64,000 nucleotides of DNA from contig BRON01000010.1 of the NCBI GenBank assembly GCA_024345305.1, positions 1,488,001 through 1,552,000 of the forward strand, read 5' to 3'. Shown here in pieces: positions 1-11,254 of this stretch. The notes beneath the pieces are model-generated. The model was not told where the DNA came from. It saw only the letters and a program-made list of their open reading frames with translations, and ran no database searches. The translations under genes and the position numbers were made by a program. Source of the DNA: Mrakia gelida (lineage: Eukaryota; Basidiomycota; Tremellomycetes; Cystofilobasidiales; Mrakiaceae). Positions within the stretch are counted from its first letter, which is position 1; each line of letters starts with the position of its first letter.

Positions 1-92
1 TCACAAGAAGGGAACCCAAAAACGACGAGGGCGAAGGCAAAGCTAGAAAGACGACCTAACGAGACGCGAACCGAAACGTAGAGTCGAGTACA

Positions 93-2882
93 CTAAGCCG
101 AAGCGGAAGCCTGAGCCTTAACGGGCTTGTCGAAGGTGATGGTGACCTCCTCCGCCTTGAACTTGGACTTTCCGAGGAGCTTGTTGAATCGAGTCATGGC
201 GACCGCGACGGCGTCGACCTCGATTCCAGACTTCCTTCCGTCGGAGAGCATCTCAGGAGCGGATCCATCGACGAGACCGAGCTGCTGGTCGTTCCAAACG
301 GGCTCGACGGAGTTGTTCGCGTGTCCAACTCCCGAGACGTGTCCTCCCTCGGCGGTCCAGTCGGCGACTCGCTTGAGGTTGAGCTTGTTGAAGACGGCCT
401 CGATAGAGTCGAGGAGGTGCTCCTGCTGCTCGGCGGTGTGACCGGGAGTGGGAGTGATTCGAAGTCGCTCGGATCCGACGGGGACTGTTTGAGGAGAAGG
501 GGAGAGCAGGGGACGAAGGGAGAAGAGTCAGCGATGCAAATTTGAAGTACCAGAGGGTCGAGAGAACGTTAAAAACCAGTGGGGAAATTTATTGATTGAA
601 CGTAGATGCCGTATTGAGTGAGGAGGGTGTCCGAAGCCGCCTTAGCGAGGGCAGCGTCTCCAACGAGGACGGGGATGATGTGCGAAGGTCCAGGGCTGCG
701 AAGAACGAACGAGAGAGAGTCAGCGTCCTGTTCTTACTAGCGAGAGTGTATGCATCGATAGTAAATGATGAAGAAGGGACTAACACGACAGGGATACCCC
801 TCTTCTCAAACTCAGCCTTAAGAGATCGAGTGTTCAAGTGCTGGAGCTGACGATCTCCGATGCACTCCTTCTGGTACGCGATAGCGGCCTGAGCTCCGGC
901 GACGATAGCGGGAGGGAGGGAGGTAGTGAAGATGAATCCAGGAGCGTAGGATCGGACGACTGAGAAGCGAAGGAGTAGCGAGGAAGGAAGAAATCAGCGA
1001 AGTCGAAGGGTCGAGACGCGACGAGCGAAACGAAGGACAAGGGATGAAGAACTCACGATCAACGAGATCAGCGGATCCAGCGATGTATCCTCCGAGACCT
1101 CCGTAGGCCTTTCCGAGAGTTCCAGTAATGATGTCGACTCGGTCCATGACGGATCCAGGGATGGCGTCGGGAGAGTCTCCAGCCGCGAGGTGGGCAGCGT
1201 AGTCGAGGTGCTCGGCGACTCCAGCTCCTCGAGGACCGTACATTCCGACGGCGTGAACCTACGGAGCGAAGAAAGAACAAGAGGAAAGGATAGGAGTAAG
1301 AAAACGAACGAGGGAAAAGGTACAAGACAAAGGAGCGAAGCGACGCGAAGGAGAACGAACCTCGTCGAGGAAAGTCAAAGCTCCGTACTTCTCAGCGAGA
1401 TCGCAGATCTCAGCGATGGGAGCGACAGATCCGCACATCGAGTAAACAGACTCGAAGGCGATGATCTTGGGCGTCTCCTTGGGGTACTTGGAAAGCCTAG
1501 CCTCGAGGTCGGCCATGTCGTTGTGCTTGAAGATCTCCTTGATCGCCTTGGAGTGCTTGATTCCCTCGATCATGGAAGCGTGGTTGGTAGCGTCCGAGAA
1601 GTAGACGCATCCGGGGAGCTTGGATCCAAGGGTAGCGAGAGTCGCATCGTTGGCGACGTAGCAGGACGAGAAGACGAGGGCTGCTGGTTTCCTGTGAAGA
1701 CTCGCGACCTCGTCCTCGAGAGCGAGATGAAGGGAGTGGTTTCCGGCGATGTTACGAGTTCCTCCAGCTCCACAACCGTACTTGGTGAGGGTTCGCCTGC
1801 GGAGAAAAAAAAGGAGAGAGAAGACGGTCAGCGACGAGAAGGAGAGAGGTGGGCTGAAGGGAAGGGTTCGAGCTCACTTCATGGTCTCGACGACGACGGG
1901 CGATTTGGACATTCCTAGGTAGTCGTTGGAACACCAGACGGTGACCTCGTCGGTAGTCTTGGCCGTGTGGGCGATAGGGAACTTGGCGGCGAGTCTGTTG
2001 ATGTTGTTGAAGTATCGGTAAGACCTGGAGAGGAAGGGAGGGAGGGATAGAAAGAGGTTGAGCTCGAGGTCAGAACTTCTGCTCCCTTCTGATTTGATCG
2101 AGCTCTCGTTTTCATGCGAAACTCGAAGGGACGTAAATGAGATCTCGGAGGTCTGAACTCACTTGTCCTTGTGCTTCTTGTCGAGCTCAGCGCCGTAGAA
2201 CTTCTCGTAGTTGAATCCAGGAGCCTCCTTGCCCTTCGCATCAGCTTTGGCGGCGACCTTGTCTCCCTGACCGTTGGGGATGAGATGAGCTTGCTGCTGG
2301 AGGAGGAAGGAAAGACAGGAGGAATGAGGAAGAGAGGTCAGCGATGGTAGATGGGGCTCGAGATGGCGAGGGTGGACGACAGCGAAGAGAGAGGAGTGAA
2401 GGGGAGGGGACGAACTCGAGGGACCTCGGGGGTGGAAGCGAGCTGCTGCTGTTGAGCTTGCGTTCCAGTCGAGTAGGATCGAGCAGATCCAGAGGGAAGA
2501 GGTCCTCCAGCAGCCTACAAGCAAAGTCAAAAGCGAAAAGGGAAGTCGAGTCAGCTCGATAGAAAGATGAGTCCGGAGGAGGGCAACGAGCAGGGGGTAG
2601 AGGAGAAAAAGAAAGAGAGAGCGAGCCCCCATCGAACCTCCTTCCCTCCCTCCCTGCTGCCTCCCCTCTACAGAGCACCTCCAGCGACAGAAAGGGAGGC
2701 CTCCCCTGGCCACTCCAACCGGAAGAAAGGTTTGTACTAACCTGCTCAAGAGCTCGTCCTACGATGGGACACTGAAGAGCCGGAGCAGTCGAGAAAGACC
2801 TGAGCTGTTGAGTCGAGGCCGAGTTGAGGAAAGGGCAGGATCCCTTGAGCTGGCGAAGAGCGGCGAGATGAATGTTGGACAT
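93..2882 (-). CDS. HEM1: 5-aminolevulinate synthase, mitochondrial (heme biosynthesis, first step)
   Basis: This PLP enzyme condenses glycine and succinyl-CoA to 5-aminolevulinate in the mitochondrial matrix. The spliced minus-strand reading frame starts [14 protein letters not shown] and ends with [11 protein letters not shown] before TAG at 93-95. The PLP-lysine motif [15 protein letters not shown] lies near 1080-1130, ALTFLDEV near 1360-1385 and [12 protein letters not shown] near 1910-1950. The basic, Ser-rich N-terminus fits a presequence. It contains two Cys-Pro motifs, SCPF (about 2835) and QCPIVGRA (about 2765), of the type known as heme regulatory motifs. Several introns of 80-200 nt with CTGAC branch sites interrupt it. 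Family assignment is secure; exact exon borders are by eye. It is transcribed away from the 1.1-kb upstream spacer. Confidence 0.95.
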
Positions 2883-4021
2883 CTTGGAGAAAGAGTGAGA
2901 CAAAACAAGGACGAGATGGGGAGGGAGGGGGGTTCGCGGTTGAAGGAAGGAAGGAGAAAAGAGAGCGAGAGTCGACGTCCGTCTTCGATTCGTCGAACCT
3001 GGCCCTCGTGATTCGTCCTTTCCGCTTCTACGACCTCCGAGCTGAGTTTTGTAGGGAAAATGGCAAGAGTAAGACATTCAGGTACCGAGGAGGAATCACT
3101 ACGAGACAGTGAGCGAAAGTCTCGGAAAATTTGAGGACTCCGGGCTGTTCAACGCGGGAAAGCAAAGCTCGAGGGGGAGAGTTCGAAGCTGACTCGGCTC
3201 CCTCCGCGACTCTCTTTTTCCGTCGTCGCTGTCGTCTCACTTTCCTTCTGAAGGTCAGGAAGAGCCTCGTCGTTCGAGTCTAGGCTCTGTATAGGTGATA
3301 AGTCGCAGAGAAGAGTCCCGAAGCTCTGAAGCCCCTTTCAATTCCGTCGCGAGGACGGTCCGCGTCGCGTCGGCCTCACTGCTGGCTTTCGTCTGCTCGT
3401 CGCTCCTTCTATGATACAAGGTCTTGGCCACAGACAGCATGCTCAAGTGTCTGCCTTTTTTGAGATCTCGGGCAGGGAATGGTTGACCAGTCTTTCTCTT
3501 TCGCATGTTCTGTACTAAGTCCACGTTCGACGCGACATGTCCTTCGCTTCTTCTGCCTGGTGGACCCAGCGGGATACCATCTGCTTGCTCACAGACCCCA
3601 GCCGAAACTTTGGGATATGGTGCACGCCGAGGAGGAGTATAGAACTCGAGCTCGATTTGCGCAGAGATTAGGAAGGGGTCGGTTGGGATCGAAATCGACG
3701 ACGCGTCGCCTTTCGTCTGTAGTGTCGCGCCGTGACCTCTGGTTCGTTTATCCGCGTTAAAATCGAGTGATGATGTCTCAGCAGCCGATATCGCTGGAGC
3801 TGGCTAGTCCCAGTAGACTACGCTGAACGAGCGAGAGCGATGCAGCCGATGGTTCGTTTCCCTCTCTTAACAGCTCGGATCTCCTCGCAGCTGCTGTCGC
3901 TCTGCGTTCCATCGAAAGCACGTCAAATAGACATTGCATTCAAGGAGCAAAGATACGGTTCGCAGAGCAAAGTTGCGAAAACGAGCTAAGGGACGGCTAA
4001 ACGAGACGAGCGACGCGCGTC
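2883..4021. other. Spacer upstream of HEM1, no gene recognised
   Basis: This 1.1-kb stretch contains only short reading frames without family features, tRNA boxes or clear repeats. It must hold the HEM1 promoter and 5' UTR on the minus strand, and the 3' UTR of the gene ending at 4022. A small unrecognised gene cannot be excluded. Confidence 0.5.
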
Positions 4022-5806
4022 TCAATCTGCACAACGAAGAACGGTCAGCGCCTACATCGCCGGAGACGAAAAGGAAGAAAACTTACTCTGGATCGAAGCG
4101 CTGTTGATGCTGGAAGTTTCGAATCCTCCGTTTGCAAGCAAGCGACGAGTCGTCGATTTCGAAACGGCGCGTTCCTCTCGGATCTCTCCTGGTTCGACAG
4201 AGGAGGATATCTCTCCTGGCTCGAGAGAGGAATATCTGAGAGGCAAAAGTCAACGCAAGTCAGCTCAAGTAGAAGGAGCACGAGGCTCTGAAACAGAGGA
4301 GGAAGAAGAGAATTGTGCTGACCGAGATCGAGAAGCAGTCGCGTCGTTTCTGATCGAAGAAGGCAAACGGGAGTCAGTTTGGAGTCGAAGAACTAGACGG
4401 ATCAAATAAGGAGAGACTAGGGTAGAGTTGGCACTCACGAAGTAGCAGGAGTGGCGTCGAAAAGGGAGTAGAACGAGGCAGGAATGTCGTCGAAGGGAAC
4501 TGGAGCTGGCATCGCTGTTTCGGTTCGAACGTGAGCGATACGAGTGTCCGAAGTCGAGAAGAATGGAGTGGGGATATGGTACTGCCGGGGAGGAAGGGAG
4601 GTAGATGAAAGAGAAACGTCTCGTCCAGAGCCAGTGTGCGACGACGACGCGATCAAGGCCAGCCCAACGTTCGAACCTGCTTCAACGTCGAGCTTCGTTC
4701 TCGACGACGCGAGATCAGGACCTCCACTCCATCTGCGTCCTTCAGTGACTCCCCTGCTGTCAGAGTATGTGCTGTACCCATCGAAGGGGGAGGTGAAGGC
4801 CGTTTCTCGTCGACGACCTCCGCTTCCAAGTTTCGGACGGCCTTCCTGCTCGCCTGAGAAACTGGTTGGAGGTTGTACTCGTAGTGAGGGTTTCGGGTTC
4901 GTTTGTGGTAGGGTTTGTAGGGGTGGTATGAGTAAGACGGTCGCGAAGAACCTGTGGGACGATCTCTGCGAAGGAACGAAAGAAGAAGATTAATGCTCAC
5001 CGATGTTGCTTGACTGGAGGATGACGAGGTGGAAGAACTCTTCCTTCGGAGAAGAGTTTGCTCGAGGTATTTAGCTCCGGTGAAGCTGAGAGCGAGGGAG
5101 AGGGAAGCCAGGTGTTGGGTCGCTGGCCCTTCTCTCTCGAAGATCCCTCAGGCCGTCCTCTCGACCTCCCGAGAGACCAGGGCTCGTCGGTTCGAGAGGG
5201 ACCGTCGAAGAGGAATGAAGGGGATGGCCGAGATAGACTTTGAAGGGAGGTAAAGTCGGAGGAGAGGGACTGGGTGAACAAGAGGAACAACGGGAAGAGG
5301 AAGGGAGAGAGATGGTGAGCTTCGATCTCCTCGTCCATCACCTCGTCTCGAATCTCCTTCCTTTGGAGATTCGAGACGAGGTGATGGACGAGGAGAAGAA
5401 CCCACAGGATAATCGGCTCGACGCAGCTCTATATTGATAGACTGTACGATGGGTCGAGGTCCAGAGAAGGAGTCTTGGGACTCAGAGTACATCCTGGACT
5501 GGAAGGGAGGAAAACAAGGAGGAGGGAGGGAGAGTGACGGCGACAGCAATGGTGGATCGTGAACGGCCGATGCGAAAGAGGAGAGGTAGAATCTGAGTTT
5601 GGAGGATGGTCGAGGGAGAGGTACACTCTTAGGAAAAGATAAGAAAGTGAAGAAGGCGCTGAAGGACTGGTGATGGTGAGAGAAGAGAGGGATGCGGGTG
5701 GGCGAGCGAGTCGAAGTTCAATCGTCGTCTTCTCGCTCAGCTGGTCGTCAAGCGACTCTGCTCCCTTCGCACGATCGAGGACAGGCACATCAACTATATA
5801 CGACAT
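4022..5806 (-). CDS. Spliced Ser-rich reading frame of unknown function, possibly the 3' part of the neighbouring CCHC gene
   Basis: I do not recognise the family. A minus-strand series of exons with good splice signals begins MSYIVDVPVLDRAKG at 5806. It continues through SRMYSESQDSFSGPRP (about 5500), PSYSYHPYKPYHKRTRN (about 4940), PAPVPFDDIPASFYSL (about 4500) and YSSLEPGEISSSVEPG (about 4230). The last intron (GTAAGT, branch gctgacc) would put the stop TGA at 4022. No catalytic motif, signal peptide or membrane segment is visible; Ser, Arg and Pro dominate. The first ATG overlaps the last codons of the CCHC frame by 13 nt, so the two frames may be one gene joined by a short intron or separated by an indel. 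The frame contains a perfect 32-bp inverted repeat. Confidence 0.45.
5326..5396. repeat. Perfect inverted repeat, 32-bp arms, 7-nt loop
   Basis: The left arm is 5326-5357 and the right arm 5365-5396, exact reverse complements, separated by the loop ttccttt (5358-5364). It lies inside the open frame of the Ser/Arg-rich exon and would form a very stable hairpin in RNA from either strand. No target duplication or second copy was noticed in the window. Confidence 0.95.
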
Positions 5807-7112
5807 GTCTGAGCGGAATGACTAGGGTCTAAGCAAAGCGAACATGCATGCTGGTCCCCACCACGTCCGTGATCCTTCTCGCACCTTTCTCCCGCGTTGA
5901 ACTTCCGACAAAGCGTCTTCCCCGAATCCCTCCTCACCAGAGTCTTTTTATCCTCCATGTAGGAAGAAGTCCTACGACCGTCGAGGAAGGTGGAACGTCG
6001 ACACTGGGAGGTGATGTGCCTCTCCACGCCGGCGCAAACAGAACACCGCTGCTTTTGCCCTGAGAGGAGGAAGGGGGAGGCGTGACGAACTGATGCTGGG
6101 ACTGAGAGATTTGGACGGAGATAGGTGGGGAGTTTAGGTTTGGGTTTTGGTTCCTCGTACGGGAAGGGAGGAGGACGACGAGGGAAAGCGAGGGAGATGC
6201 CCTCGGACGACAAGTCAAGATCACCATAATCCAGTCTGTGAAAGAGAAGCCGCGAGGATCAGCATCGTTCGAGAGGCCGACGAGTGGGCGTGAGCCTCTG
6301 GGGGTCTCACAGTGTCCGTGCGTCTCGAGGGTGAGCACTGAGGGAGTCAAGGCGAAGTCGAAGGTCAGCGCGACGCGACTTCTTTCCCATCTCGCCACTC
6401 TCCATCAACGAGGAAATCAGACTCACCACGAGGACTTGTGCAAATCAGATGCATCTTCCGATCTCTCCAAGCAGACCCTAGCATCTCTCGTTCCGTGATG
6501 CTGAGGTTCCAGCTCGACGTGTGGCCTCGACGCAGAAGGACGGTTGTGAAGCTCGTCTTGATCGGGAGGGCGTGAAGGTAGGATGGTTGGCGGAGGAATC
6601 GAGGAAGGTGGATCCAATGATAGTTTGAGTGTGGGTTTTGATGGAGAGGGATGACTAGGAGGGTCGACATCGGGAAGAAGTAAGAGGGAAGTCAGATCAT
6701 ACTCCAGATGATGGCAGTGAGGAATCCGACGACGAGATGAAGGTGTGATGGGAAGAGGGAAGGAACGAAGGCGAGGGACGGCAAAGGGAGGAGAAGGGAG
6801 GGTCGAGCTCACCTTCGCTTCCCGCATCAAGAACCGTTCCTCTTCTTCGTCCTTGAGCATGGCGGGCCAGGTGACGGCTGAGATCTACGATAGTGCAGGG
6901 AAATCAGCTTGGTTTCTAGACGAAGAAGAGGTGCGAAGGCTCACTTGATGAGGAAAGAACGAGAGTTTGAGGGTCTCGGAAGATGGGCGTTCGAGGATTC
7001 CAACGACCCTCGGTTTCCTCAGAGAGCGAGAGTCTCGTCGGTCGCACTCCAAATCTTTCTCAAAAGCAGGCACGAGATAGAAAGAAGATCCCGCTACTGC
7101 TCTACAGTGCAT
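5794..7112 (-). CDS. CCHC zinc-knuckle protein, function unknown
   Basis: The last exon encodes two zinc-knuckle patterns, CSVCAGVERHITSQC (CX2CX5HX4C) and CSLCLDPSHSAQTC (CX2CX4HX4C). Between them is a Cys/His-containing segment starting CRKFNAGERCEKDHGRG. The stop TAG is at 5794-5796. Upstream exons give FEKDLECDRRDSRSLRK (about 7040) and ISAVTWPAMLKDEEEERF (about 6860). Introns with GTGAG donors and CTGAC or CTGAT branches lie near 6930, 6400 and 6280. In the 6423-6660 region two frames look equally coding; the frame ending ASDLHKSS keeps phase with the zinc exon across a 27-nt exon, so I prefer it. CCHC knuckles usually bind single-stranded nucleic acid. The ATG at 7112 is tentative. Neighbours give no clue to its role. 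Confidence 0.5.
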
Positions 7113-7537
7113 GGAAGTTCGGCTACTGGTCTTCACAGATGGTGAGCTTTCCAGCTCAACTCTCCTCCTCCCTCCCTCTTCCCTCCCTCTTTCCCTCCGC
7201 TCGTCGTCAAGAAGAAAAGAAAACATATATGGGGTGTACGGGTAAGTTAGGTAGTCAGAAACCGTTGAAGGGACTCTGGTGGGTATCTAGAATACGAAGA
7301 AGAAAGAAAGCCTGTTGAAGAGGCTGATGCGACGAGAGTGAAAACGAATGAGCGGAGCGAAACGAAACGAAGAGCTAGCGAGGGAAACGAAGTACGAGGA
7401 AGAGGAGATATAAGGATGGAGAGAGGGAAGGGAAGGAAGGTTAAAAGGAAGGAAGGGTTGACTAAACAAGAAGTGGGAACGAAAGATCAAACACGGAACT
7501 CAACTCGACGCGACGCGTCTCACACCCTCCCATCCAT
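7113..7537. other. Spacer between the CCHC gene start and IVY1 stop
   Basis: This holds the 3' end of the IVY1-like transcript and the promoter side of the CCHC gene. The strand is purine-rich with several cgaaacgaa steps. No further gene is supported. Confidence 0.5.
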
Positions 7538-9505
7538 CTATCTCGGCGACCCACTCCCCTCAACATCGTTCGTGGTCGTCTCCTCCTCCCCTCCACCCAC
7601 CTCCACCTCCTCCTCCCCACCGTTCACCACGCTCCCAACCCTCAACGAATCCTGACTCGGCGTGTTCGGGAACGGGATGGATCCTCGGTCCTTCTTCTTC
7701 GTGCCTCCCTCCTCTCCCACCCCGGCACCACTTCTCCCAATCGTACTCTCCCCTACACTCCTGTCATCCCCACTCGCCTCACTCGCTTCCCTCGTCCTCC
7801 CGTTCCCACTCCCATTCAGCGTCTCCCCAATCACGCTCAACATCTTCCGCAACCCTCCCCCTCCAGCTCCCGTAAGGCTCTCCAAGCTGTCCGACCTGGT
7901 GACGACGTCGTTCTGAGGGAAGGTCGATTTCCTAGGCGTGATGAGATCGTCCTCGGCTGAGGCGGACGCGTCGAAGGAGTTTCGTCGGCGAGGGGAAAGG
8001 AAGCCGTCGTCTGCTGAGGAGGGAGAGTCTGGAGGTGGGAGTAAAGGGGAGGCGTTGGCTTTTGGAGTGGTGGGTTGGGAGGAGGGGGAGGAGGAGGAGG
8101 TGTGAGGGAGACGAGGGGAGGAGTGGTTGGAGGCTTGCGAGCGGAGGTTTTGGGAGGAGGAGGTGGGTTGGAGGATTCCGATGCTGGTGGGGACGCGACA
8201 CAGAAAGGGAAGAGAGGTGAGGTCGAGGTTGAGTGTGGAAGAAGGAAGAGGAATGAAGGCAGTAGTAGGAACACTCACGGAGGCAAGATCGAAAACATCA
8301 ACGCGTCCTGATCCGGTTGAGCGTACGCCTCGAAGGGGTCTGTTGACGAAACACCAAAACGTCAGCTTCCCATCCTCATCTCTCTCTCCCACCCACAGAC
8401 AGAACACGAGCGACTCACCAGGATTAGCAGCCAACAAAGGCTCCAAAACCGAATCGTTCGCCTTCATCGAGATCTTGTCCATCATCTCCAACTGAGTCTT
8501 AACCACCATCCCCACCTTCCCCAAGATCGTCTCCCAGATCTCATCCTCTGCGTCGAGGACCTGCGAGCGAAGCGAACGAACGAACGAACCAAAAATGAAC
8601 AAAAGAGAGAAAGGAAATGAGAGTGAGCTCTCTCCTTTGCCACGTTCGCCTCCCCCTCCCTCCCCCTTCTCGTTTCGAAACTCACCTCGCCATGATACTC
8701 CATCTTCAACAAATCCAACTCATGGACGTGAGCCTGAAGCAGCTCCAACGTCTTCCTGAACGAGTTCAGATCCCTCCCACCTCCTTTCGCTTTCCTTCCT
8801 TTGGAAGCAGCACTCTTGAGATTGGCCGCCTCGGTTTCCCTGATGAGCTTGGTTTTCGCCACGAGAGCTTGCTCGTAAGCCGATTGACGGTCGATGGTTT
8901 CTTGGCGGTAGGTGTCGAGCGTGTGGAGGAGGGGGATTTCGAAGCTCTACGAAGATGGGTAAGTGGGTTTGGGAGGGAGGGAAGGGGGAGAGGGAAGGGA
9001 GAGGGAAGAAGGGTGAGCTCGAAGGAAGGAAAGAGGGGTTCGACGCGAAGGAGGGAGGAAGTTCGCTCGTCTCGCTCGCTCGACTCACCTTATAAAAACT
9101 ATCCCCCAAAACCTGCTCCGTATTGCTCACAACATAATGGAACCCCGCCGTAGCCATGAACCCCGGTCCACTATGATCCGCTCCCTTCAATCTACTACAG
9201 ACCTCCAACGCTCCAGCCAACCTCGCACTCGCTTGACTCTTCTCCAACAGCGCCCGTCTATACGTCTTCCCCGCTTCCATGAGATCCTCGTACGCACGAA
9301 GGGAGTCACGGAGGTCTGAACGGTTGATGACTAGGTGGGGGGCGTTGGGTAAGGCGGCGAGGGAGCCGGAGGTCGTTTGGGAGAAGGAAGGGGAGGGGGG
9401 ACGAGGGGGAAGGGCAGAGGATTGGGGGATGGAGGAAGAGGTGGTGTTGGAGCGGAGGGAATCGAGTCGGGGGCGGGTGGAGCGGCGGTCGTAGGCTGTT
9501 GCCAT
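7538..9505 (-). CDS. IVY1: Ivy1-like BAR-domain phospholipid-binding protein
   Basis: The family binds phospholipids and, in yeast, Ypt7 on vacuolar and endosomal membranes. The start MATAYDRRSTRPRLDSLR is followed by the family signature SDLRDSLRAYEDLMEAGK (about 9300), GFHYVVSNTEQVLGDSFY (about 9120), RDLNSFRKTLELLQAHVH (about 8760), DEIWETILGKVGMVVKTQ (about 8530) and PFEAYAQPDQDALMFSIL (about 8300). Together these form the predicted helical BAR region of about 280 residues. A long low-complexity Ser/Pro/Thr-rich tail follows, with likely phosphosites such as LSPRRRNSFD, ending GSGSPR and the stop at 7538. At least four introns are visible. The symbol is by similarity; the role in this organism is inferred. 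Confidence 0.85.
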
Positions 9506-9831
9506 CGTGGGCGAGCGGGGAAGAAGGGAAAAAGAAGAGAAAGAGGGGATGGAGGAGAGAAGGAGAAGGAGGAAGGAGGGAAGGTCGAAAGCGAGCTGGC
9601 GTCGACAGCGACGAGGAGCCTGCGGTGGACTTGACCGACGTGTTTCTTCTTCGAGTTGTTGTTTTGATTCTCAGCGAGGCCCTTCTTTTACAGTAAGGGA
9701 GTAGACCGAGGTGTACTTTGATTAGATATTAAGATAGTAGAACGAAACGAATCGCTGAGCGTTTCCATGCTTCTCTCCCTCCTCCGCACCGCTCCCCAGC
9801 TCCTCCCTCTCGTTCGAGCTCGTCACCTCGC
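9506..9831. other. IVY1 promoter side and SFT2 3' flank
   Basis: This 326-bp spacer separates two minus-strand genes. The part before 9600 is strongly purine-rich, and a TATA-poor promoter for the IVY1-like gene must lie here. No gene or repeat is seen. Confidence 0.45.
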
Positions 9832-11036
9832 TCAGAAAGGAAGCACACTCCCAGCTCCTCTCAGAGCCATCTGTCCTCCGAACCGAAGAGTCGTGATTCC
9901 GCCGGGGACTGCATTCGAACAAGAGAGAAAGAAAGGTCAGCGAGGTCAGTTGTTGAGCTCGAGAGTTGAACGAACGCGCGAAGATGGAGGTCGGAGAGAG
10001 AGAGAGATGGGACGAACAGTAAGCAGCGAGATACGACAGGAGAGCGATGACCTGGATGATAGCTGAGATGAGAGTTCCGAAGAAGGATTTGGCCTATAAC
10101 ACACGAGACGATAACCCCGCGCGACAGAGGTCAGCATTCAGCTCAAGGAACGCAGGAGTGCGAGCTCGAGAGCGAAAGGAAGGTCGTCCTGCCACTCACC
10201 CCTACAGCCATATACATGGTCATCCCCAACGATCCCACGTAGGCTATCGAGAAAGGCAATCGTTCCGGTGAGATGAGATGCTTGAAGTGAGCTACTGGAC
10301 CCATCAGGACGGAGAACCTAACGAAGGAGGCAAGGGGAAGGTCAGCTTGAGCTCGACGACTTCGAGCTCGATGAGACTCCATCCGGCGAGTTCTCAAGCT
10401 CTGAGCTTGGGTGTTGGCGCTCACCCCATCATGAAGAGGAAAGATCCCAACCTGTCGAACACGAACACCAAGGAGGGCGAGGAGGTCAGCGAAACGAAAC
10501 GAACGAAGGGAAGGAGGAGGACAAGGGAGGTTGAGAGGGTACGAACGTGAACGCAACAGCAAACTTCCTAGGTTTGATAGCCAAGATCGGCAGAGTGAGG
10601 AAAGCAACAAAGAAGCACACCGCTCCTCCTGCTAAGCATCCTAGGAAAGCCATGAACCTGCGAGAACGCGCAAAGTCAGCTCGACTCGTTCCTTCCCTCT
10701 CTCGCCCCATCACCTCCCTCCTCTCCTCCCCTCCTCCCCCTTCTCCCTCCCTCCTCCCTTTCCTCCCTCCCACCCTCCCACCCACCCTCAGCCCACCCAC
10801 CCACGCCCGACTCACCTCTCCCACCTACTCAAAGCGAAATAAGCCTCCTCTTCGTTCGTCCTCTCCGCACTCCTAAGCGGAACGTAGCCCGAAACGGAGT
10901 TCTGGAAGGAGTTCCAGTAGGATGTGGGAGCTGGAGGGAGGGTGGCTGAAGCGAGAGGGGTGGAGTCGTTGGTGGAACCGCCTTGGGCCCAGCGGAAGGA
11001 GGAGAGTTGGGAGGCGAAGGATTGCGGTTGCGACAT
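9832..11036 (-). CDS. SFT2: Sft2-like Golgi vesicle-transport membrane protein
   Basis: Sft2/Got1-family proteins act in fusion of endosome-derived vesicles with the late Golgi. The frame starts MSQPQSFASQLSSFRWAQ and carries the conserved entry segment SYWNSFQNSVSGYVPLRS. Four hydrophobic segments follow: FMAFLGCLAGGAVCFFVAF (about 10630), FSVLMGPVAHFKHLISPE (about 10300), FSIAYVGSLGMTMYMAVG (about 10230) and a fourth near 10060. The C-terminus is FPGGITTLRFGGQMALRG then AGSVLPF before TGA at 9832-9834. The FPGG..LRFGG ending is typical. Five or more short introns split the gene. Start choice: this ATG gives the usual short hydrophilic N-terminus, and upstream in-frame sequence is Pro-rich spacer. 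Confidence 0.92.
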
Positions 11037-11254
11037 GCTGGCTGGGTGGGAAGGAGGTGGAGGGTTGGGTGAGCTCGAAGCGAGAGGTTGGACGTTTGGT
11101 TGGAGGTCCGGAAGCTGCGATTTCGGAGCTGTGACGTGTTCGAGTGGTTTTTTGAGGCAGGGAAGATTTTCGGGTAGGAAGGGAAAGGGAGAAGAAGCGA
11201 TTTCATGCATATTCGTAAGACAAAATTTTAGCAAAGCAAGCAACGGAAAGCGAA

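Noticed and set aside
2883..4021. Short frames upstream of HEM1 as possible genes
   Set aside because: No splice signals linked to a coding-like frame and no recognisable motif; treated as spacer.
5326..5396. Hairpin as a rho-independent terminator
   Set aside because: Eukaryotic nuclear DNA; no T-run follows and it lies within an open frame.
6225..6420. Frame reading VLTLETHGHCETPRGSRP as the main CCHC exon
   Set aside because: A good intron (GTGAGA donor, gctgatc branch, ttcacag acceptor) covers it, and its frame does not connect to the zinc-knuckle exon.
8000..8300. Pro-rich and Gly-rich frames on both strands inside the IVY1-like gene
   Set aside because: Shadows of the low-complexity Ser/Pro tail of the real gene.
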